Source of the DNA: Chryseobacterium sp. SN22
Lineage (GTDB): Bacteria > Bacteroidota > Bacteroidia > Flavobacteriales > Weeksellaceae
Reading direction: 5' to 3'
Length of the DNA stretch: 64,000 nucleotides
Assembly (NCBI RefSeq): GCF_008329705.1
Contig: NZ_VTSX01000011.1
Location: forward strand, 62,001-126,000
Shown: positions 32,226 through 42,118 of the stretch, piece by piece
Layout of the letters: each line of letters starts with the position of its first letter
Numbering within the stretch: position 1 is the stretch's first letter
The notes under the pieces: generated by a model
The model's database searches: none
Told to the model about the DNA's origin: nothing
What the model saw: only the letters and a program-made list of their open reading frames with translations
Program-made: the position numbers and the translations under genes

Positions 32226-34883
32226 TTATTTTATTTCTATGTTCCATTTCAGCGGAAGGTTCTTTGAGGAGTTTCCGACCAAAATCCGGTAGGTTCCTTT
32301 TTCCACGGTCCAGTTCATTTTTTCATCCAGAAATTGCAGCTCTTTTACCGGAACTTCGATGGAAACCTGCTTTGATTCTCCCGGTTTTAAATAGACTTTC
32401 TGAAAACCTTTCAGTTCGATAATGGGCCTGGAAACCGAAGCCAGCAGGTCTTTTACATACAATTGCACCACTTCACTTCCTGCTCTCGAACCAGTATTTT
32501 TTACATTCACTTTAGCGATAATGGTGTCATTGGCGGAATAAGCGGACTGATTGAGTTCCAGCCCCGAAATTTCAAAAGTCGTATAGTTTAATCCGAAGCC
32601 GAACGGATACAGCGGTTCGCCGCTCAGATCGTAATAATCGTTTCCTCTTCCGGTGGGATGATGGCTATAAGATAAAGGCAGCTGCCCTTCTTCCACCGGG
32701 AAAGTAACCGGCAGTTTCCCGGACGGATTTTCTGCTCCGAACAGTACTTTTGCTATGGCATTTCCGCCTTCTTCCCCTGGATACCAGACGTCGAGAATGG
32801 CTCCGACCTCATCTTTCCAATCCGTTGTTTTTATAGCAGAACCACCGACCAAAACCACAGCAACCGGTTTATTTAATTTTGAAACTTCATGAATAAATGG
32901 TTCCTGGTTTCCCGGCAGGCTCAGCGAAGAGCGGTCCTGGAATTCCCCTTCATGAATTCCGGCCGTTACGATGATATAATCTGCATTTTTTGCCAGTTTT
33001 AAGGCTTCATTAAAATCTTTCAGCTCATCATTTAATCCATAATTCCAAATCAGCTCAATGTTGGCTTCGCCCCTGTTTTCATGGAACTCTACAACAATGT
33101 CACAGGACTGGCCTTTTACAAAATCAAAATCCATTGTTTTGGTGGAATAGCTCAGCTTCTCCCAGTTATCGATCAGCAATTTCCCGTTAAGGTATAACCT
33201 GAAACCGTCGTTTCCACGGAGGCCTAGCTGGTATTTTCCGGACTCCGGCGCCTGAAGCTTTCCGGTCCAACGCACGCTGTAGTTATCAGGCTGAAGCTTT
33301 TCCGGATCCGGCGAATATAAGGTCCATTTGAAATTCAGCTGTTCGTCCTGTTTTTCAAAAGCAGGATTTCCTTTCAGGTCTGAATTGGCAAAATAATTTC
33401 CCTGCAGCCCTTTTTTGTTTCCGTAAGATAAAAATTCAGCAGGAACAGTGGCAAACTTCTTCACGTTCCAGTCGATTCCTTTTGAATACGTGATTTCAAT
33501 ATTCTTATTTTTAACGAAATTTTGAATTCCTTCAAGAATGCTTACTTTTTTATTTCCCGGACCGGAATAACCGCCGAGTCTCGCATCTGCCGCATCGGTT
33601 CCTACGACCAAAATCTTGCTTATATTTTCCGGAACGGGAAGGGTTTTGTTATCATTCTGAAGCAGGACAAAAGATTCGACAGCGGTTTTTTCCGCTAAAG
33701 GCTTATGGTTGAGTTTCTTTAAAGCGTCAATATCTTTATCTGAAACGTAAGGGTTTTCAAAAAGCCCGAGTTCAAATTTTGCTCTCAATACCCTTGCCAC
33801 GGCGTCATCAATCCGTTCTCTTGAAATCCGTCCGTCCAGGAACGGCGGGATGAAAAGCTGATAATGCTTGTATTCGGTCTGGAAAATGACATCCAGTCCG
33901 GCATTGATGGCCTGTGCCGAAGCATCATCATAATCTTTTGCCGTAAAATGCAATACATTGGCTCCGCCGACGGCGCTGGCATCACTGATGACAAATCCTT
34001 TGAAATTCCATTCCTTTTTTAATTTTTCCGTCAGCAGCCAGTGGTTTGCGGTCGAAGGCCTGCCGTCCAGCAGATTGTAGGATGTCATCACCGAACGGCT
34101 CTTTCCCTGATGAAAAGCTTTATCAAAAGGAATCAGATGTGTTTCCTCCAGATACCTTCTGCTCCAGTGGATCGGATAAGAATCGCGTCCGCCTTCACCA
34201 ACGTTTGCCAGGAAGTGTTTCGGGGTGGTAATAATTCCCATATTTTCAAAAGAACTGACAAAGCTTACGCCCATGACTGAAGTCAGGAACGGATCTTCGC
34301 CGTAGGTTTCCTCGGTTCTTCCCCATCGGACATCATTTGCTAAGTTCACCACAGGTGTTAAAATCTGCCGGATTCCTCTTAATTTTGATTCCTTGGCGAT
34401 GGCAGTCGAGACCTGCTTCATAAGGTCGGGATTAAATGTCGCGGCAAGACCGATGGCTTGGGGAAAAGCCGTGGCTCCTTCGCGTACCAGCCCATGTAAA
34501 GCTTCATCAAACGGAATAATCGGAATTCCCAGCCTTGATTCTTCAATGAAATATTTCTGGATGGCATTTATTTTTTGGGCCAGTTTCTCCGCATCCTCAT
34601 TGGCGTTGTAGGTCAGCATCTGACCGGCTGCACCGCCGCCCTGGTTTCCGGCACTCACCTGCAGCCCGAAAATCCCGTGTGCATACTGCCCTTTCGGAAC
34701 ATTTTCGAGATCACCTGGAATCATGAAGCACTGCCAGAATTTTTCTTCAGGCGTCATTCTTTTCAGCAGATCCTGAACCCTTGCTTCAACAGGCTGTTTT
34801 GGATCTTTATACAAAGGTTTCTGGGCAGAAATAAAAACGGAACCTAATAATGAAATTCCAATGAATGTGAGGTTTAACTTCAT
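32226..34883 (-). CDS. Glycoside hydrolase family 3 beta-glucosidase-type enzyme with PA14 domain
   Basis: The 885-residue exported enzyme has a signal peptide, a GH3 N-terminal barrel with the nucleophile region GFVISDASAVGG (near residue 300), a GH3 C-terminal domain, a PA14 insert at about residues 485-620 (GNYFANSDLKGNP, YSVRWTGKLQAPESGKYQL) and a C-terminal fibronectin-III-like domain. It should remove terminal beta-linked sugars in the periplasm. PA14 inserts usually shape the sugar site. Its start overlaps the stop of the fucosidase gene (TAATG), so both are made together and probably act on one fucosylated glycan. Confidence 0.93.
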   Translation of the reverse strand: MKLNLTFIGISLLGSVFISAQKPLYKDPKQPVEARVQDLLKRMTPEEKFWQCFMIPGDLENVPKGQYAHGIFGLQVSAGNQGGGAAGQMLTYNANEDAEKLAQKINAIQKYFIEESRLGIPIIPFDEALHGLVREGATAFPQAIGLAATFNPDLMKQVSTAIAKESKLRGIRQILTPVVNLANDVRWGRTEETYGEDPFLTSVMGVSFVSSFENMGIITTPKHFLANVGEGGRDSYPIHWSRRYLEETHLIPFDKAFHQGKSRSVMTSYNLLDGRPSTANHWLLTEKLKKEWNFKGFVISDASAVGGANVLHFTAKDYDDASAQAINAGLDVIFQTEYKHYQLFIPPFLDGRISRERIDDAVARVLRAKFELGLFENPYVSDKDIDALKKLNHKPLAEKTAVESFVLLQNDNKTLPVPENISKILVVGTDAADARLGGYSGPGNKKVSILEGIQNFVKNKNIEITYSKGIDWNVKKFATVPAEFLSYGNKKGLQGNYFANSDLKGNPAFEKQDEQLNFKWTLYSPDPEKLQPDNYSVRWTGKLQAPESGKYQLGLRGNDGFRLYLNGKLLIDNWEKLSYSTKTMDFDFVKGQSCDIVVEFHENRGEANIELIWNYGLNDELKDFNEALKLAKNADYIIVTAGIHEGEFQDRSSLSLPGNQEPFIHEVSKLNKPVAVVLVGGSAIKTTDWKDEVGAILDVWYPGEEGGNAIAKVLFGAENPSGKLPVTFPVEEGQLPLSYSHHPTGRGNDYYDLSGEPLYPFGFGLNYTTFEISGLELNQSAYSANDTIIAKVNVKNTGSRAGSEVVQLYVKDLLASVSRPIIELKGFQKVYLKPGESKQVSIEVPVKELQFLDEKMNWTVEKGTYRILVGNSSKNLPLKWNIEIK

Positions 34884-36325
34884 TACTGAATAATTTGAAT
34901 AACAGTTGCATATTTTAATCCGGTTCTCTGTTCGGGTAATTGAACATCAATGGAATTTCCGGTTTTTTTCCACTGAATTTTGCCTGGCAAGCCAAGTATC
35001 TTCAATGATTTCGGCTTATAATTTTCAGGGATTTCAAAATGTAAGGTTGAAGGAGACTTATACTCTGTTTTTTCATCCAGATGGAAAACATTCACCGTTT
35101 TTCCGTCTTTGCTTCGGGTATAATAAAAATTCCCGTCGTGATAAGGAGCGATGCTGCGCGTTGCAAAAACAGCCGACTGGTTTTTGTCCATCCAGCCTGA
35201 AATTTCTTTTAATCTTTCATAAACGACAGGATCATAATCACCGTTCGGACCGGGCGCAATGTTCATCAGGTAATTTCCGCCCCTGGAAATGATTTTCACC
35301 AGCGTTTCGATGATCTTCTGGGAGGATTTGTAGTTATCGTTCGGCACATAGGAAAACGAATCGCCCATCGTAATACAGCTTTCCCAGGGAATATCCAGCG
35401 CCTTTTCAGGAACCGCCTGCTCGGGTGTTACATAATTTTCCCATTTTCCGGGAACGGTACGGTCCACCACAATGATTCCGGGCTGATTTTTCCGTGCCAT
35501 CGTCCCGATCTTGTCCATATCGATGTCCTGCTCTACCTTAATGGTCCTTTGCCATTCTACCTTCGGATCAATGGTATGGAAAGGGCGCACCCAGCCTCCG
35601 TCCAGCCAAAGGATATCAATCTTTCCATAATTGGAGGTGATTTCATTAAGCTGGTTGAAGGTAAATTTTTTAAAGCTTTCCCATCGTTCCGGGTATTTCT
35701 TCGGATCGTAATTCACGTTCCGGTCTTTCGGCGGGAAATATGACCACCAGTAATCGTCGGAATGCCAGTCTGGTTTTGAAAAATAAGCGCCTATTTTAAA
35801 ACCTTCATTTCTAAAGGTACTGAAAATTTCTTTCGTGACATCCGACTTCGGATTCGTGGAAAAAGGCGTTTTGGAAGATGTGATTTTATAGTCCGACTCT
35901 TTGGTGTCGAACATAGCAAAGCCATCGTGGTGTTTTGTAGTAAAGACTACATATTTCATTCCGGCTTTTTTTGCTGCATCTGCCCATTTTTGTGGGTTAA
36001 ATTGTGTCGGATTGAATGTCGTCTGCAGGTTTTCGTAATTTTTCAGATATTCGTTATACGATTTACCATGTTCCGGCTTTCGCTGGGTCCAGGATTCATC
36101 TTCCGGGCAGAGACTCCAGCTTTCCACAATTCCCCACTGGCTATAGGTTCCCCAGTGCATGAAAAGCCCGAATTTCAGGTCCTGCCAGTTTTCAAGATTC
36201 TGTACTACCAAGGGATCTGTAGGTTTCTGATAGCCTTCGGAGACGTTGTGGGCCTGAGAAAAAAGAGCAGATGAAAGAAATAAAGAAGAGAACAATAAGG
36301 TTTTCGTTTTGGGCAAGATGAACAT
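34883..36325 (-). CDS. Glycoside hydrolase family 29 alpha-L-fucosidase
   Basis: The 480-residue protein has a signal peptide and a GH29 barrel: KFGLFMHWGTYSQWG, FTTKHHDGFAMFDTKESDYK and the nucleophile aspartate in IDILWLDGGW. A C-terminal beta-sandwich follows. It removes alpha-linked L-fucose from glycans in the periplasm or at the surface. It is the first gene of a two-gene operon with the GH3 enzyme. There is no SusC/SusD pair or regulator next to it, so this is not a complete polysaccharide utilisation locus. Confidence 0.93.
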   Translation of the reverse strand: MFILPKTKTLLFSSLFLSSALFSQAHNVSEGYQKPTDPLVVQNLENWQDLKFGLFMHWGTYSQWGIVESWSLCPEDESWTQRKPEHGKSYNEYLKNYENLQTTFNPTQFNPQKWADAAKKAGMKYVVFTTKHHDGFAMFDTKESDYKITSSKTPFSTNPKSDVTKEIFSTFRNEGFKIGAYFSKPDWHSDDYWWSYFPPKDRNVNYDPKKYPERWESFKKFTFNQLNEITSNYGKIDILWLDGGWVRPFHTIDPKVEWQRTIKVEQDIDMDKIGTMARKNQPGIIVVDRTVPGKWENYVTPEQAVPEKALDIPWESCITMGDSFSYVPNDNYKSSQKIIETLVKIISRGGNYLMNIAPGPNGDYDPVVYERLKEISGWMDKNQSAVFATRSIAPYHDGNFYYTRSKDGKTVNVFHLDEKTEYKSPSTLHFEIPENYKPKSLKILGLPGKIQWKKTGNSIDVQLPEQRTGLKYATVIQIIQ

Positions 36326-36632
36326 TAAGTTTAGTTTTTGCTAATTTAATCATCCTTTAAGGAATTCACAAACGGTTTTTCAAAAGAACAATTAGAGACT
36401 GTTTATCAAATAAAGCACATTAGATTTCAGGTTTCAGGATTTTGGCGTGTTCAGATTACACCAGATTGAAAAGTCCTTGATTTTTTTATCCGTAAAGCTA
36501 CAGCTTCCTCATTCTGCATCCAGCCTGTAACATTCATTCTATAACCTTTATCCGTAAGACCGTATCCGTTATTTTAATTCAAAATTTTACAATACATTTG
36601 TTGACAATACGTATTAAACTTATTCCCCATCT
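36326..36632. other. Promoter region between fucosidase and Crp-type regulator
   Basis: These 307 bases between divergent genes carry no gene. An exact -7 element for the regulator is at 36593-36600. Confidence 0.45.
36593..36600 (+). promoter_or_regulatory. -7 element of the Crp-type regulator gene
   Basis: TACATTTG matches TAnnTTTG and lies 32 bases before the ATG. Confidence 0.55.
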
Positions 36633-37196
36633 ATGCAGGAACTTATTGATTTCGTCAGAAAAGAAGCCGGCCAGCTGAGTGAAGATAACCTGTCTTCCGT
36701 AATTTCCAGGTTCCATCCCAAAACACTCCGTAAGAAACAGCTGCTGCTGAAACGCGGACAGATTGCGGACCGGTATTATTTCCTCATAAGCGGTGCACTG
36801 CGTTTTATTTACGGGGATGACTGTGAGCTGACGGCCTGGATTGTACTGCCCGGAGAATTCTTCACGGAAATTTCCAGTTTTAAGCCCCAGCAGCCTACCC
36901 GTTTCAATATTGAAGCCATAGAAGAAACCGAACTCTGTTATATTGAAAGAAAAGATATGGAGATGCTGTACCGGCAATTGCCCGCCTGGCAGGAATTCGG
37001 ACGGAAGATTTGGGAATCGATGGCCATGCGGATGATCGATGAAATTATCCGGTTCCAGACCCTGACGGTGGAAGAACGCTACCTTGAATTTTTAAAGCAG
37101 CCTGATTTCATGCAGCGCGTATCGGTAAAACAGCTGGCCTCTTATCTGGGCATTACCCCGAATGCCCTCAGCCGGATCCGGAAAAACATCCGGTAA
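36633..37196 (+). CDS. Crp/Fnr-family transcriptional regulator
   Basis: The 187-residue protein has a cyclic-nucleotide-binding-like beta barrel (about residues 25-120) and a C-terminal helix-turn-helix (VSVKQLASYLGITPNALSRIRKN). There are no cysteine ligands for an Fnr-type cluster. Relatives in Bacteroidota commonly sit beside and control small oxidoreductase genes, and here an NmrA-type reductase follows 78 bases later with its own -7 element. The effector is not known. Confidence 0.9.
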   Translation: MQELIDFVRKEAGQLSEDNLSSVISRFHPKTLRKKQLLLKRGQIADRYYFLISGALRFIYGDDCELTAWIVLPGEFFTEISSFKPQQPTRFNIEAIEETELCYIERKDMEMLYRQLPAWQEFGRKIWESMAMRMIDEIIRFQTLTVEERYLEFLKQPDFMQRVSVKQLASYLGITPNALSRIRKNIR

Positions 37197-37241
37197 CCTG
37201 AAAAGCTACCAGATGGTAGTTTAAGACAGCCTGATAATTCC

Positions 37242-37249
37242 TAGTTTTG
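37242..37249 (+). promoter_or_regulatory. -7 element of the NmrA-type reductase gene
   Basis: TAGTTTTG fits TAnnTTTG, 25 bases before the start codon. Confidence 0.5.
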
Positions 37250-37274
37250 ACTGTTAATATAAATCATTATAATT

Positions 37275-38159
37275 ATGGAACATATCATTCTGGTTGCCGG
37301 AGCTACCGGAAGCCTTGGAGAAAAGATCTGCCGGGAACTGCTAAAAAGAGGTGCAGAAGTAAGAGCCGTTATCCGCCCCGAAAGCGATCCGGAAAAAGTA
37401 AAAGCGTTACAGGAAGCCGGAGTCCGGATTTTCACTGCTGACTTTAATAATCCTTCCCAGCTTAAGGCTGCCTGTTCCGGCGTATCCTGTGTGGTATCCG
37501 CACTGGCAGGACTGCAAGAAGTGATCGTGGAAGCCCAGTCTCAACTGCTGGATGCCGCTGCAGATGCAGGTGTTCACCGCTTTATTCCTTCTGATTTCTG
37601 CACCGACTACACCCAACTTCCGGAAGGCTGTAACCGAAATTTCGATTTGCGGAAGACATTCAGCCAGATAGCAGAAAGCCGTAAGATCAGATTAACGTCT
37701 GTTTTCAACGGGGCTTTTTCCTATGTCCTGCGTTTCGGGATTCCGCTGCTGGATCAGAAAAACCAAAGTATTGCGTACTACGAAGGAAAGTCCGACTGGA
37801 AGATCGATTTTACTTCCCTTGAAGACACGGCTGCTTTTACAGCTTCCGCCGCACTGGACAAAACGGCCCCGAGATTCCTTCGTATTGCCGGTTTCCGACT
37901 AAGCCCAGAAGATTTTGTGCCGTTGAGCAAAAAAGTATTCGGTACCCCTTTCCGTATGGAGAATCAGGGAACACTTGACCAGTTTAAAGAAACGATTGAG
38001 AAAGTTAGAAAAACCCATCCTGAAGGGGAACGTGAACTTTATCCGGCGTGGCAGCAGATGCAGTACCTGTACAGCATGTTTGCTGCCCATCATGATGAAC
38101 TGGATAACGGACGGTATCCTGATCTCTCCTGGCACACTGCTGAGGAAGCTTTACGATAA
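37275..38159 (+). CDS. NmrA-family NAD(P)-binding oxidoreductase
   Basis: The 294-residue protein has an N-terminal NADP site (VAGATGSLGEKICREL, about residues 6-21), an NmrA-type core (VSALAGLQEVIVEAQ, FIPSDFCTDY) and the substrate-domain shape of isoflavone-reductase-like proteins. It probably reduces a small carbonyl or aromatic compound or senses the NADP state. Neighbours are a Crp-type regulator upstream and an alpha/beta hydrolase downstream, which could be a small detoxification set. Confidence 0.86.
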   Translation: MEHIILVAGATGSLGEKICRELLKRGAEVRAVIRPESDPEKVKALQEAGVRIFTADFNNPSQLKAACSGVSCVVSALAGLQEVIVEAQSQLLDAAADAGVHRFIPSDFCTDYTQLPEGCNRNFDLRKTFSQIAESRKIRLTSVFNGAFSYVLRFGIPLLDQKNQSIAYYEGKSDWKIDFTSLEDTAAFTASAALDKTAPRFLRIAGFRLSPEDFVPLSKKVFGTPFRMENQGTLDQFKETIEKVRKTHPEGERELYPAWQQMQYLYSMFAAHHDELDNGRYPDLSWHTAEEALR

Positions 38160-38399
38160 AACCCGTCTAATTTAACCCAAAGCTGTGTGATTCCTTTCTG
38201 AAAATTAAAATTTAAAGAGCAAGACTATTTAAATCGTGATCGCAGGTATACTCTCATTCAGCCTATTTTTATTTATACGTGGACTTGTGGACTTACAATA
38301 CTCTGCAAGAAAGTATATTTTCATGCTCAGTGTAAAACGTCCCTTAGATTTAAATGATTAACCGAAATCAAACAGCTTTTAAAAATTATATGATTACTT

Positions 38400-39338
38400 A
38401 TGCAAACCCAATATACAGACGAATCTTTGATCCAGGATTGGACTGGATTCACCAACCATACCATTCATGTCAACGGCACTGAACTGCACTATGTGGACGG
38501 AGGAAGCGGCATACCCATTATCTGTCTTCCGGGATGGCCGCAAACCTGGTATTCCTACCGCAACATTGCCCTGCCGCTGGCTGAAGACTACCGCGTGATC
38601 GTAGTTGACATCCGGGGGATGGGCAGTTCTGCAGCTCCTTCATCCGGTTATGATAAAAAGACAATGGCTGCAGATATCCATGAACTGATCCTGCAGCTTG
38701 GTTTGAAACAGGCTTTTGTGCTGGGCCACGATATCGGCGGCATGGTAGCGGTGAGCCTGGCGTATAATTTCCCTGAATCGGTGAGCGGACTAATCCTAGC
38801 CGACGGGCTTCATCCCAGCGAAGGCATGCTGCAGATGCCGCTGATTCCTGCTTCAGGCACTTTCAGCGATAAAATCAATCCGGAGCAGCCCTATACCTGG
38901 TGGATGGGCTTTAACCAAATTAAAGGACTTCCTGAAAAACTGCTGGAAGGACGCTACCGGCATCTCCTGGACTGGCTTTTTCATTACGTGATGACCGATG
39001 ACCGCAAAATTTCCGATTTTGAAAAAGAAGTGTATGCATCAGTCTACAATCAGCCGGAACGGATCCGCGCTTCCAATGCATGGTATCAGGCTTTTCATCA
39101 GGATATTGAGGATGCTGAAAGCTACCGTAAACTCCCTATGCCGGTGCTGGGAATTGCCAGCAATGTATCCTATAGATTCTACCAGTATGCGCTTCCTTCA
39201 ACCGCTGAACAGTATGAACTGGTTCATCTGGCGGATACCGGACATTATATGTTTGAAGAAAATCCGGAGGATGTGCTGAAAGTTGTTCTTGACTACCTGG
39301 ATAGAATGAATTCCTTTGAAATTCCTGCTGAAGAATAA
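38400..39338 (+). CDS. Alpha/beta hydrolase, epoxide-hydrolase/haloalkane-dehalogenase type
   Basis: The 312-residue protein has the oxyanion HGxP-like region CLPGWPQTWYSYR, the nucleophile elbow VLGHDIGGMVA with aspartate as nucleophile, and a late catalytic histidine in LADTGHYMFEENPE. An aspartate nucleophile points to epoxide hydrolase or dehalogenase chemistry rather than an esterase. No signal peptide is seen. It follows the reductase gene by 240 bases in the same direction. Confidence 0.86.
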   Translation: MQTQYTDESLIQDWTGFTNHTIHVNGTELHYVDGGSGIPIICLPGWPQTWYSYRNIALPLAEDYRVIVVDIRGMGSSAAPSSGYDKKTMAADIHELILQLGLKQAFVLGHDIGGMVAVSLAYNFPESVSGLILADGLHPSEGMLQMPLIPASGTFSDKINPEQPYTWWMGFNQIKGLPEKLLEGRYRHLLDWLFHYVMTDDRKISDFEKEVYASVYNQPERIRASNAWYQAFHQDIEDAESYRKLPMPVLGIASNVSYRFYQYALPSTAEQYELVHLADTGHYMFEENPEDVLKVVLDYLDRMNSFEIPAEE

Positions 39339-39376
39339 ATACGGATTTTAATTGGTTCAAAAGATAGTTTCAGAAG

Positions 39377-39436
39377 TTCAAAAGTGCTTAAAGGAATTCC
39401 GGTTTCTTTAGGCAGGACTTTTGAAACAGTCTTTTT
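39377..39436 (+). terminator. Probable terminator after the hydrolase gene
   Basis: TTCAAAAGT pairs with ACTTTTGAA around an inner arm, and a T6 run follows at about 39431. The loop is long. Confidence 0.45.
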
Positions 39437-39572
39437 TATGATTATTCATTTCCGCAGAAAAGATGCCAGTAACTTCTGCTTAGACTGCAAAAATCTATTC
39501 AAAAACAAAATTAAGATAATACGCCTCCAAATTGTAATCTACAGGCTCTGAAATTATTCGGATCATGTTAAA

Positions 39573-40466
39573 TCAGATGAAATCATTCAGTGCTGTTTCA
39601 AGTTTGGGATAAGTAAATCCGAAACCGCTCTTTACCAATTTTTCAGGATAGACATTCCGGCTTTTTAACAAGAGCTCTGTTTCGGTCCGCAACAATACGG
39701 AAGCAATTTCCAGCTGCCATACAGGAGCATCAAAACCGAATGGGATTTTCATTTTCCGTCTCAGCGCTGTCATAAATTTTTCGTTGGGCATCGGAGCCGG
39801 AGCCGTCACATTAACCGGGCCTGACATCTCCCCATTTTCGATGATGTGTTCCACCGCTTTGCAGAAATCTGCGATGTGGATCCAGCTCACGTTCTGGTTT
39901 CCCAGGCCCTGCTTTCCGCCCAGCCCGAATTTCGTAAGTATTTTCAGTTTGGGAAAAGCACCGCCATTGTTTCCTAAAACAATGGATGTTCTTAAAGCCA
40001 CTTTTCTAATCTTTCCGGTTGCTGTTTTAAAAAATTCCTGTTCCCAGCTTTTGCAAATGTTCATGGAAAAGTCGTCGCCGGTAATTCCGTTTTCTTCGGT
40101 ATTCAGATGCGTTTCGGAATGGATGTAAATGGTTGCAGAACTGGCATTCAGCCAGACTTTTGGTTTAGACCTGCATTCATTAACGGCCTGCTGAAGAACT
40201 CTTGTACTGTTTATCCTGGAATTGTAGATTTCCTGTCTGTTTTTTTGCGTATACCGGCAATCGACGGATTTTCCAGCAAGATTGATCAGCACATCGGCAT
40301 TTTCGAGCAGGTTTTTCCATTCGCCCAAGGTCTTGGCGTCCCAGTGAAATTCGTTCCTGCGTTTTGGGCTCCGGGTCAGGACATAGATCTGGTGGCCTTT
40401 TTCCGTAAAGTAGATTTCGAGGTTTTTTCCGAGAAAGCCGGTTCCGGCAGCGATGATGATTTTCAT
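39573..40466 (-). CDS. TIGR01777-family epimerase/oxidoreductase
   Basis: The 297-residue SDR-type protein has a nucleotide-binding start (AAGTGFLGKNLEIYF), the family motif INLAGKSVDCRYTQKNR and a C-terminal DUF1731-like end. The reaction is unknown. In other bacteria this family is found with or fused to SRPBCC domains and near photolyases; here an SRPBCC gene lies two genes upstream. It is the last gene of the GbsR-linked operon, separated from the next intact gene by the broken DUF2071 gene. Confidence 0.87.
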   Translation of the reverse strand: MKIIIAAGTGFLGKNLEIYFTEKGHQIYVLTRSPKRRNEFHWDAKTLGEWKNLLENADVLINLAGKSVDCRYTQKNRQEIYNSRINSTRVLQQAVNECRSKPKVWLNASSATIYIHSETHLNTEENGITGDDFSMNICKSWEQEFFKTATGKIRKVALRTSIVLGNNGGAFPKLKILTKFGLGGKQGLGNQNVSWIHIADFCKAVEHIIENGEMSGPVNVTAPAPMPNEKFMTALRRKMKIPFGFDAPVWQLEIASVLLRTETELLLKSRNVYPEKLVKSGFGFTYPKLETALNDFI

Positions 40467-40604
40467 AGGAAGGAGGTTTAAAGTTTAAGATTCAAGGTTT
40501 AAAGTTCAAGGTTTTGAAGTTTACGATCAATCAAAACCGGTTTATGTTTTCAGGCGCAAAGTTTTCTTTTTATCAAGCAGCATATTAAGCAGGCAAAGGA
40601 AGGA

Positions 40605-40805
40605 TCAGCAAGCTGATCGGATGAAGGCAGGAAGTCCGAGCAATCCGGTATTTAAAAACATGAATCCGACCAGACTTATATAGCATTTTCCCTGATAATA
40701 ATCCAGTTCCGTTCCTATTGGAAGATATTGCAAGAGAAGTGCAGGATCTATTTCGTAATTAATGATGGCCAGCTTGCGCCATCCTGCTTTTAAAAAGTTC
40801 ATCAT
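40605..40805 (-). pseudogene. Truncated DUF2071 (YqjF-like) gene, N-terminal fragment
   Basis: The 66 codons encode only the start of a DUF2071 protein (KAGWRKLAIINYEID, GTELDYYQGKCYISLVGFMF). The family is normally about 240 residues. After GLLGLP the sequence departs from the family and stops, and no continuation is visible in any frame before the TIGR01777 gene. Roughly the last 70% of the gene is gone. It lies in the operon between SRPBCC and TIGR01777, and the deletion probably happened in place. A short product may still be translated. Confidence 0.75.
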
Positions 40806-40825
40806 TTTACTATTTTAATACAAGT

Positions 40826-41296
40826 TTATCTTCCATCAGCTGAATCCTTTGTTTCTGCGGTCCTTTTAATCAAACGGTTTCTTTCCAGCAGGAATTTCTT
40901 CATATAATTTTTAAGGAAAACGGCATTGAATATTTTACCGATGATTCCGAAGGGCGATTCAAATTCGAAAATATCAGTCATAATGGTGTTATTATTTTCC
41001 TTCCTGAAAAGATGCTGGTGTTTCATGGATCTGAATGCACCTTTCAGCATAACATCGGTGAAATGATAAGGTTTCTGCATGGCTACGATTTGTGTGGTTA
41101 AGGTCTGCATGACGCCCAGGTGTTTGGCTTTCCAGGTGACGGTTTCACCTGGTTCAATCAATCCCGAAGTTCTTCCGGCAATTGCTTTTTCACCTGTTTT
41201 GAAAGTCGATTTCTGATGCAGGTCGATATCTCTGGCCAGGTCGAAAACTTTCCGGATATCGGCTTGAATGGTTGTATGTAGACGGATAATGGCCAT
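40826..41296 (-). CDS. SRPBCC-family ligand-binding protein
   Basis: The 156-residue protein has the START/SRPBCC fold pattern: a first strand IIRLHTTIQADIRKVFDLARD, the IVAMQKPYHFTDVMLKGAF strand pair and a long C-terminal helix (NYMKKFLLERNRLIKR). It should bind a hydrophobic small molecule in the cytoplasm. It is 12 bases after the DCC-protein gene in the same operon. Proteins of this kind are often partners of TIGR01777 enzymes. Confidence 0.85.
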   Translation of the reverse strand: MAIIRLHTTIQADIRKVFDLARDIDLHQKSTFKTGEKAIAGRTSGLIEPGETVTWKAKHLGVMQTLTTQIVAMQKPYHFTDVMLKGAFRSMKHQHLFRKENNNTIMTDIFEFESPFGIIGKIFNAVFLKNYMKKFLLERNRLIKRTAETKDSADGR

Positions 41297-41308
41297 TTTT
41301 AAATTCTT

Positions 41309-42115
41309 TTAAAGATTATTCCAGATTAAAACAGCCAGAACGGTCATCCTGAAAAGCGTCCAGGAAAGGGTCGGAAGCATATTCAGTTCTAAAATCCTGC
41401 ATCTCCTGATGTGCTCCAGAAACATGACGGTTACCACCGTTCCGAAATAAATGAATGAAGAAGTGAAGCTCAGGTTCAGGAATAATCCGGGAATCAGCAG
41501 AACGGTTCCGATCAGGGAGACGGTCATCATATTTCCCAAGTAATCCCAAAGCTTTTCTTTAAGGTAAAATTTGAGAATTAAAGTCTGCCACAGGATCTGC
41601 CCGGTACAGATTGCGGCTTCCCTGAAGAAATTCCGGTTCAATCCTAATTTTTCTGAGAACAGGCTTAAAATATATCCTGAAAAAACGGCGGCAAAAACCA
41701 TGTAGGCCAGCCTGTATTTCAGATTGAAATCAGGAATACACGCTTCTGTTCCGTGATCGTTTTTGGAAGGAATGATCTGCTTCCGGTTGTAGGAGACAAA
41801 AGAATAGAGCTTTTTGAAAATCCAATACACAGGTTTGATCCGGGCTATCTTCTCCAGCACAGGAAAGGAGTTGCCGATGACCAGCAGCAGACTGTCCAAG
41901 CCGTAAGTAACTCTGTTTTTATCATGATCGACCAGAGCAATTTCATTTTTTGCCCGGTTAAAATCAATCCTTTTTTTAGCGTCAGCATTCAATTCCGTAA
42001 AAGCTTGCCTGCCGTTCTGATCCAGCATCCCAACGGCAATGAAGCTTTTGGAATACAGGTTGCACATCGGGCATTCGCTGTCGTAAATAAGGGTGTGGTG
42101 TTTAAGGGTTTTCAT
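41309..42115 (-). CDS. DCC-family (DUF393) protein with membrane domain
   Basis: The 268-residue protein begins with a DUF393/DCC thiol-disulfide-like domain (LIYDSECPMCNLYSKSF with Cys-Pro-Met-Cys, to about residue 110), followed by four or five membrane segments from about residue 130. A redox role is suggested by the CxxC motif but is unproved. It starts three bases after the stop of the preceding small membrane protein gene, so the two are translationally close. Confidence 0.82.
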   Translation of the reverse strand: MKTLKHHTLIYDSECPMCNLYSKSFIAVGMLDQNGRQAFTELNADAKKRIDFNRAKNEIALVDHDKNRVTYGLDSLLLVIGNSFPVLEKIARIKPVYWIFKKLYSFVSYNRKQIIPSKNDHGTEACIPDFNLKYRLAYMVFAAVFSGYILSLFSEKLGLNRNFFREAAICTGQILWQTLILKFYLKEKLWDYLGNMMTVSLIGTVLLIPGLFLNLSFTSSFIYFGTVVTVMFLEHIRRCRILELNMLPTLSWTLFRMTVLAVLIWNNL

Positions 42116-42118
42116 AAA

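Noticed and set aside
32226..36325. Polysaccharide utilisation locus
   Set aside because: Two coupled glycosidases are present but no SusC/SusD pair or sensor lies beside them, and the SusC-like gene at 51819 is in a different context.
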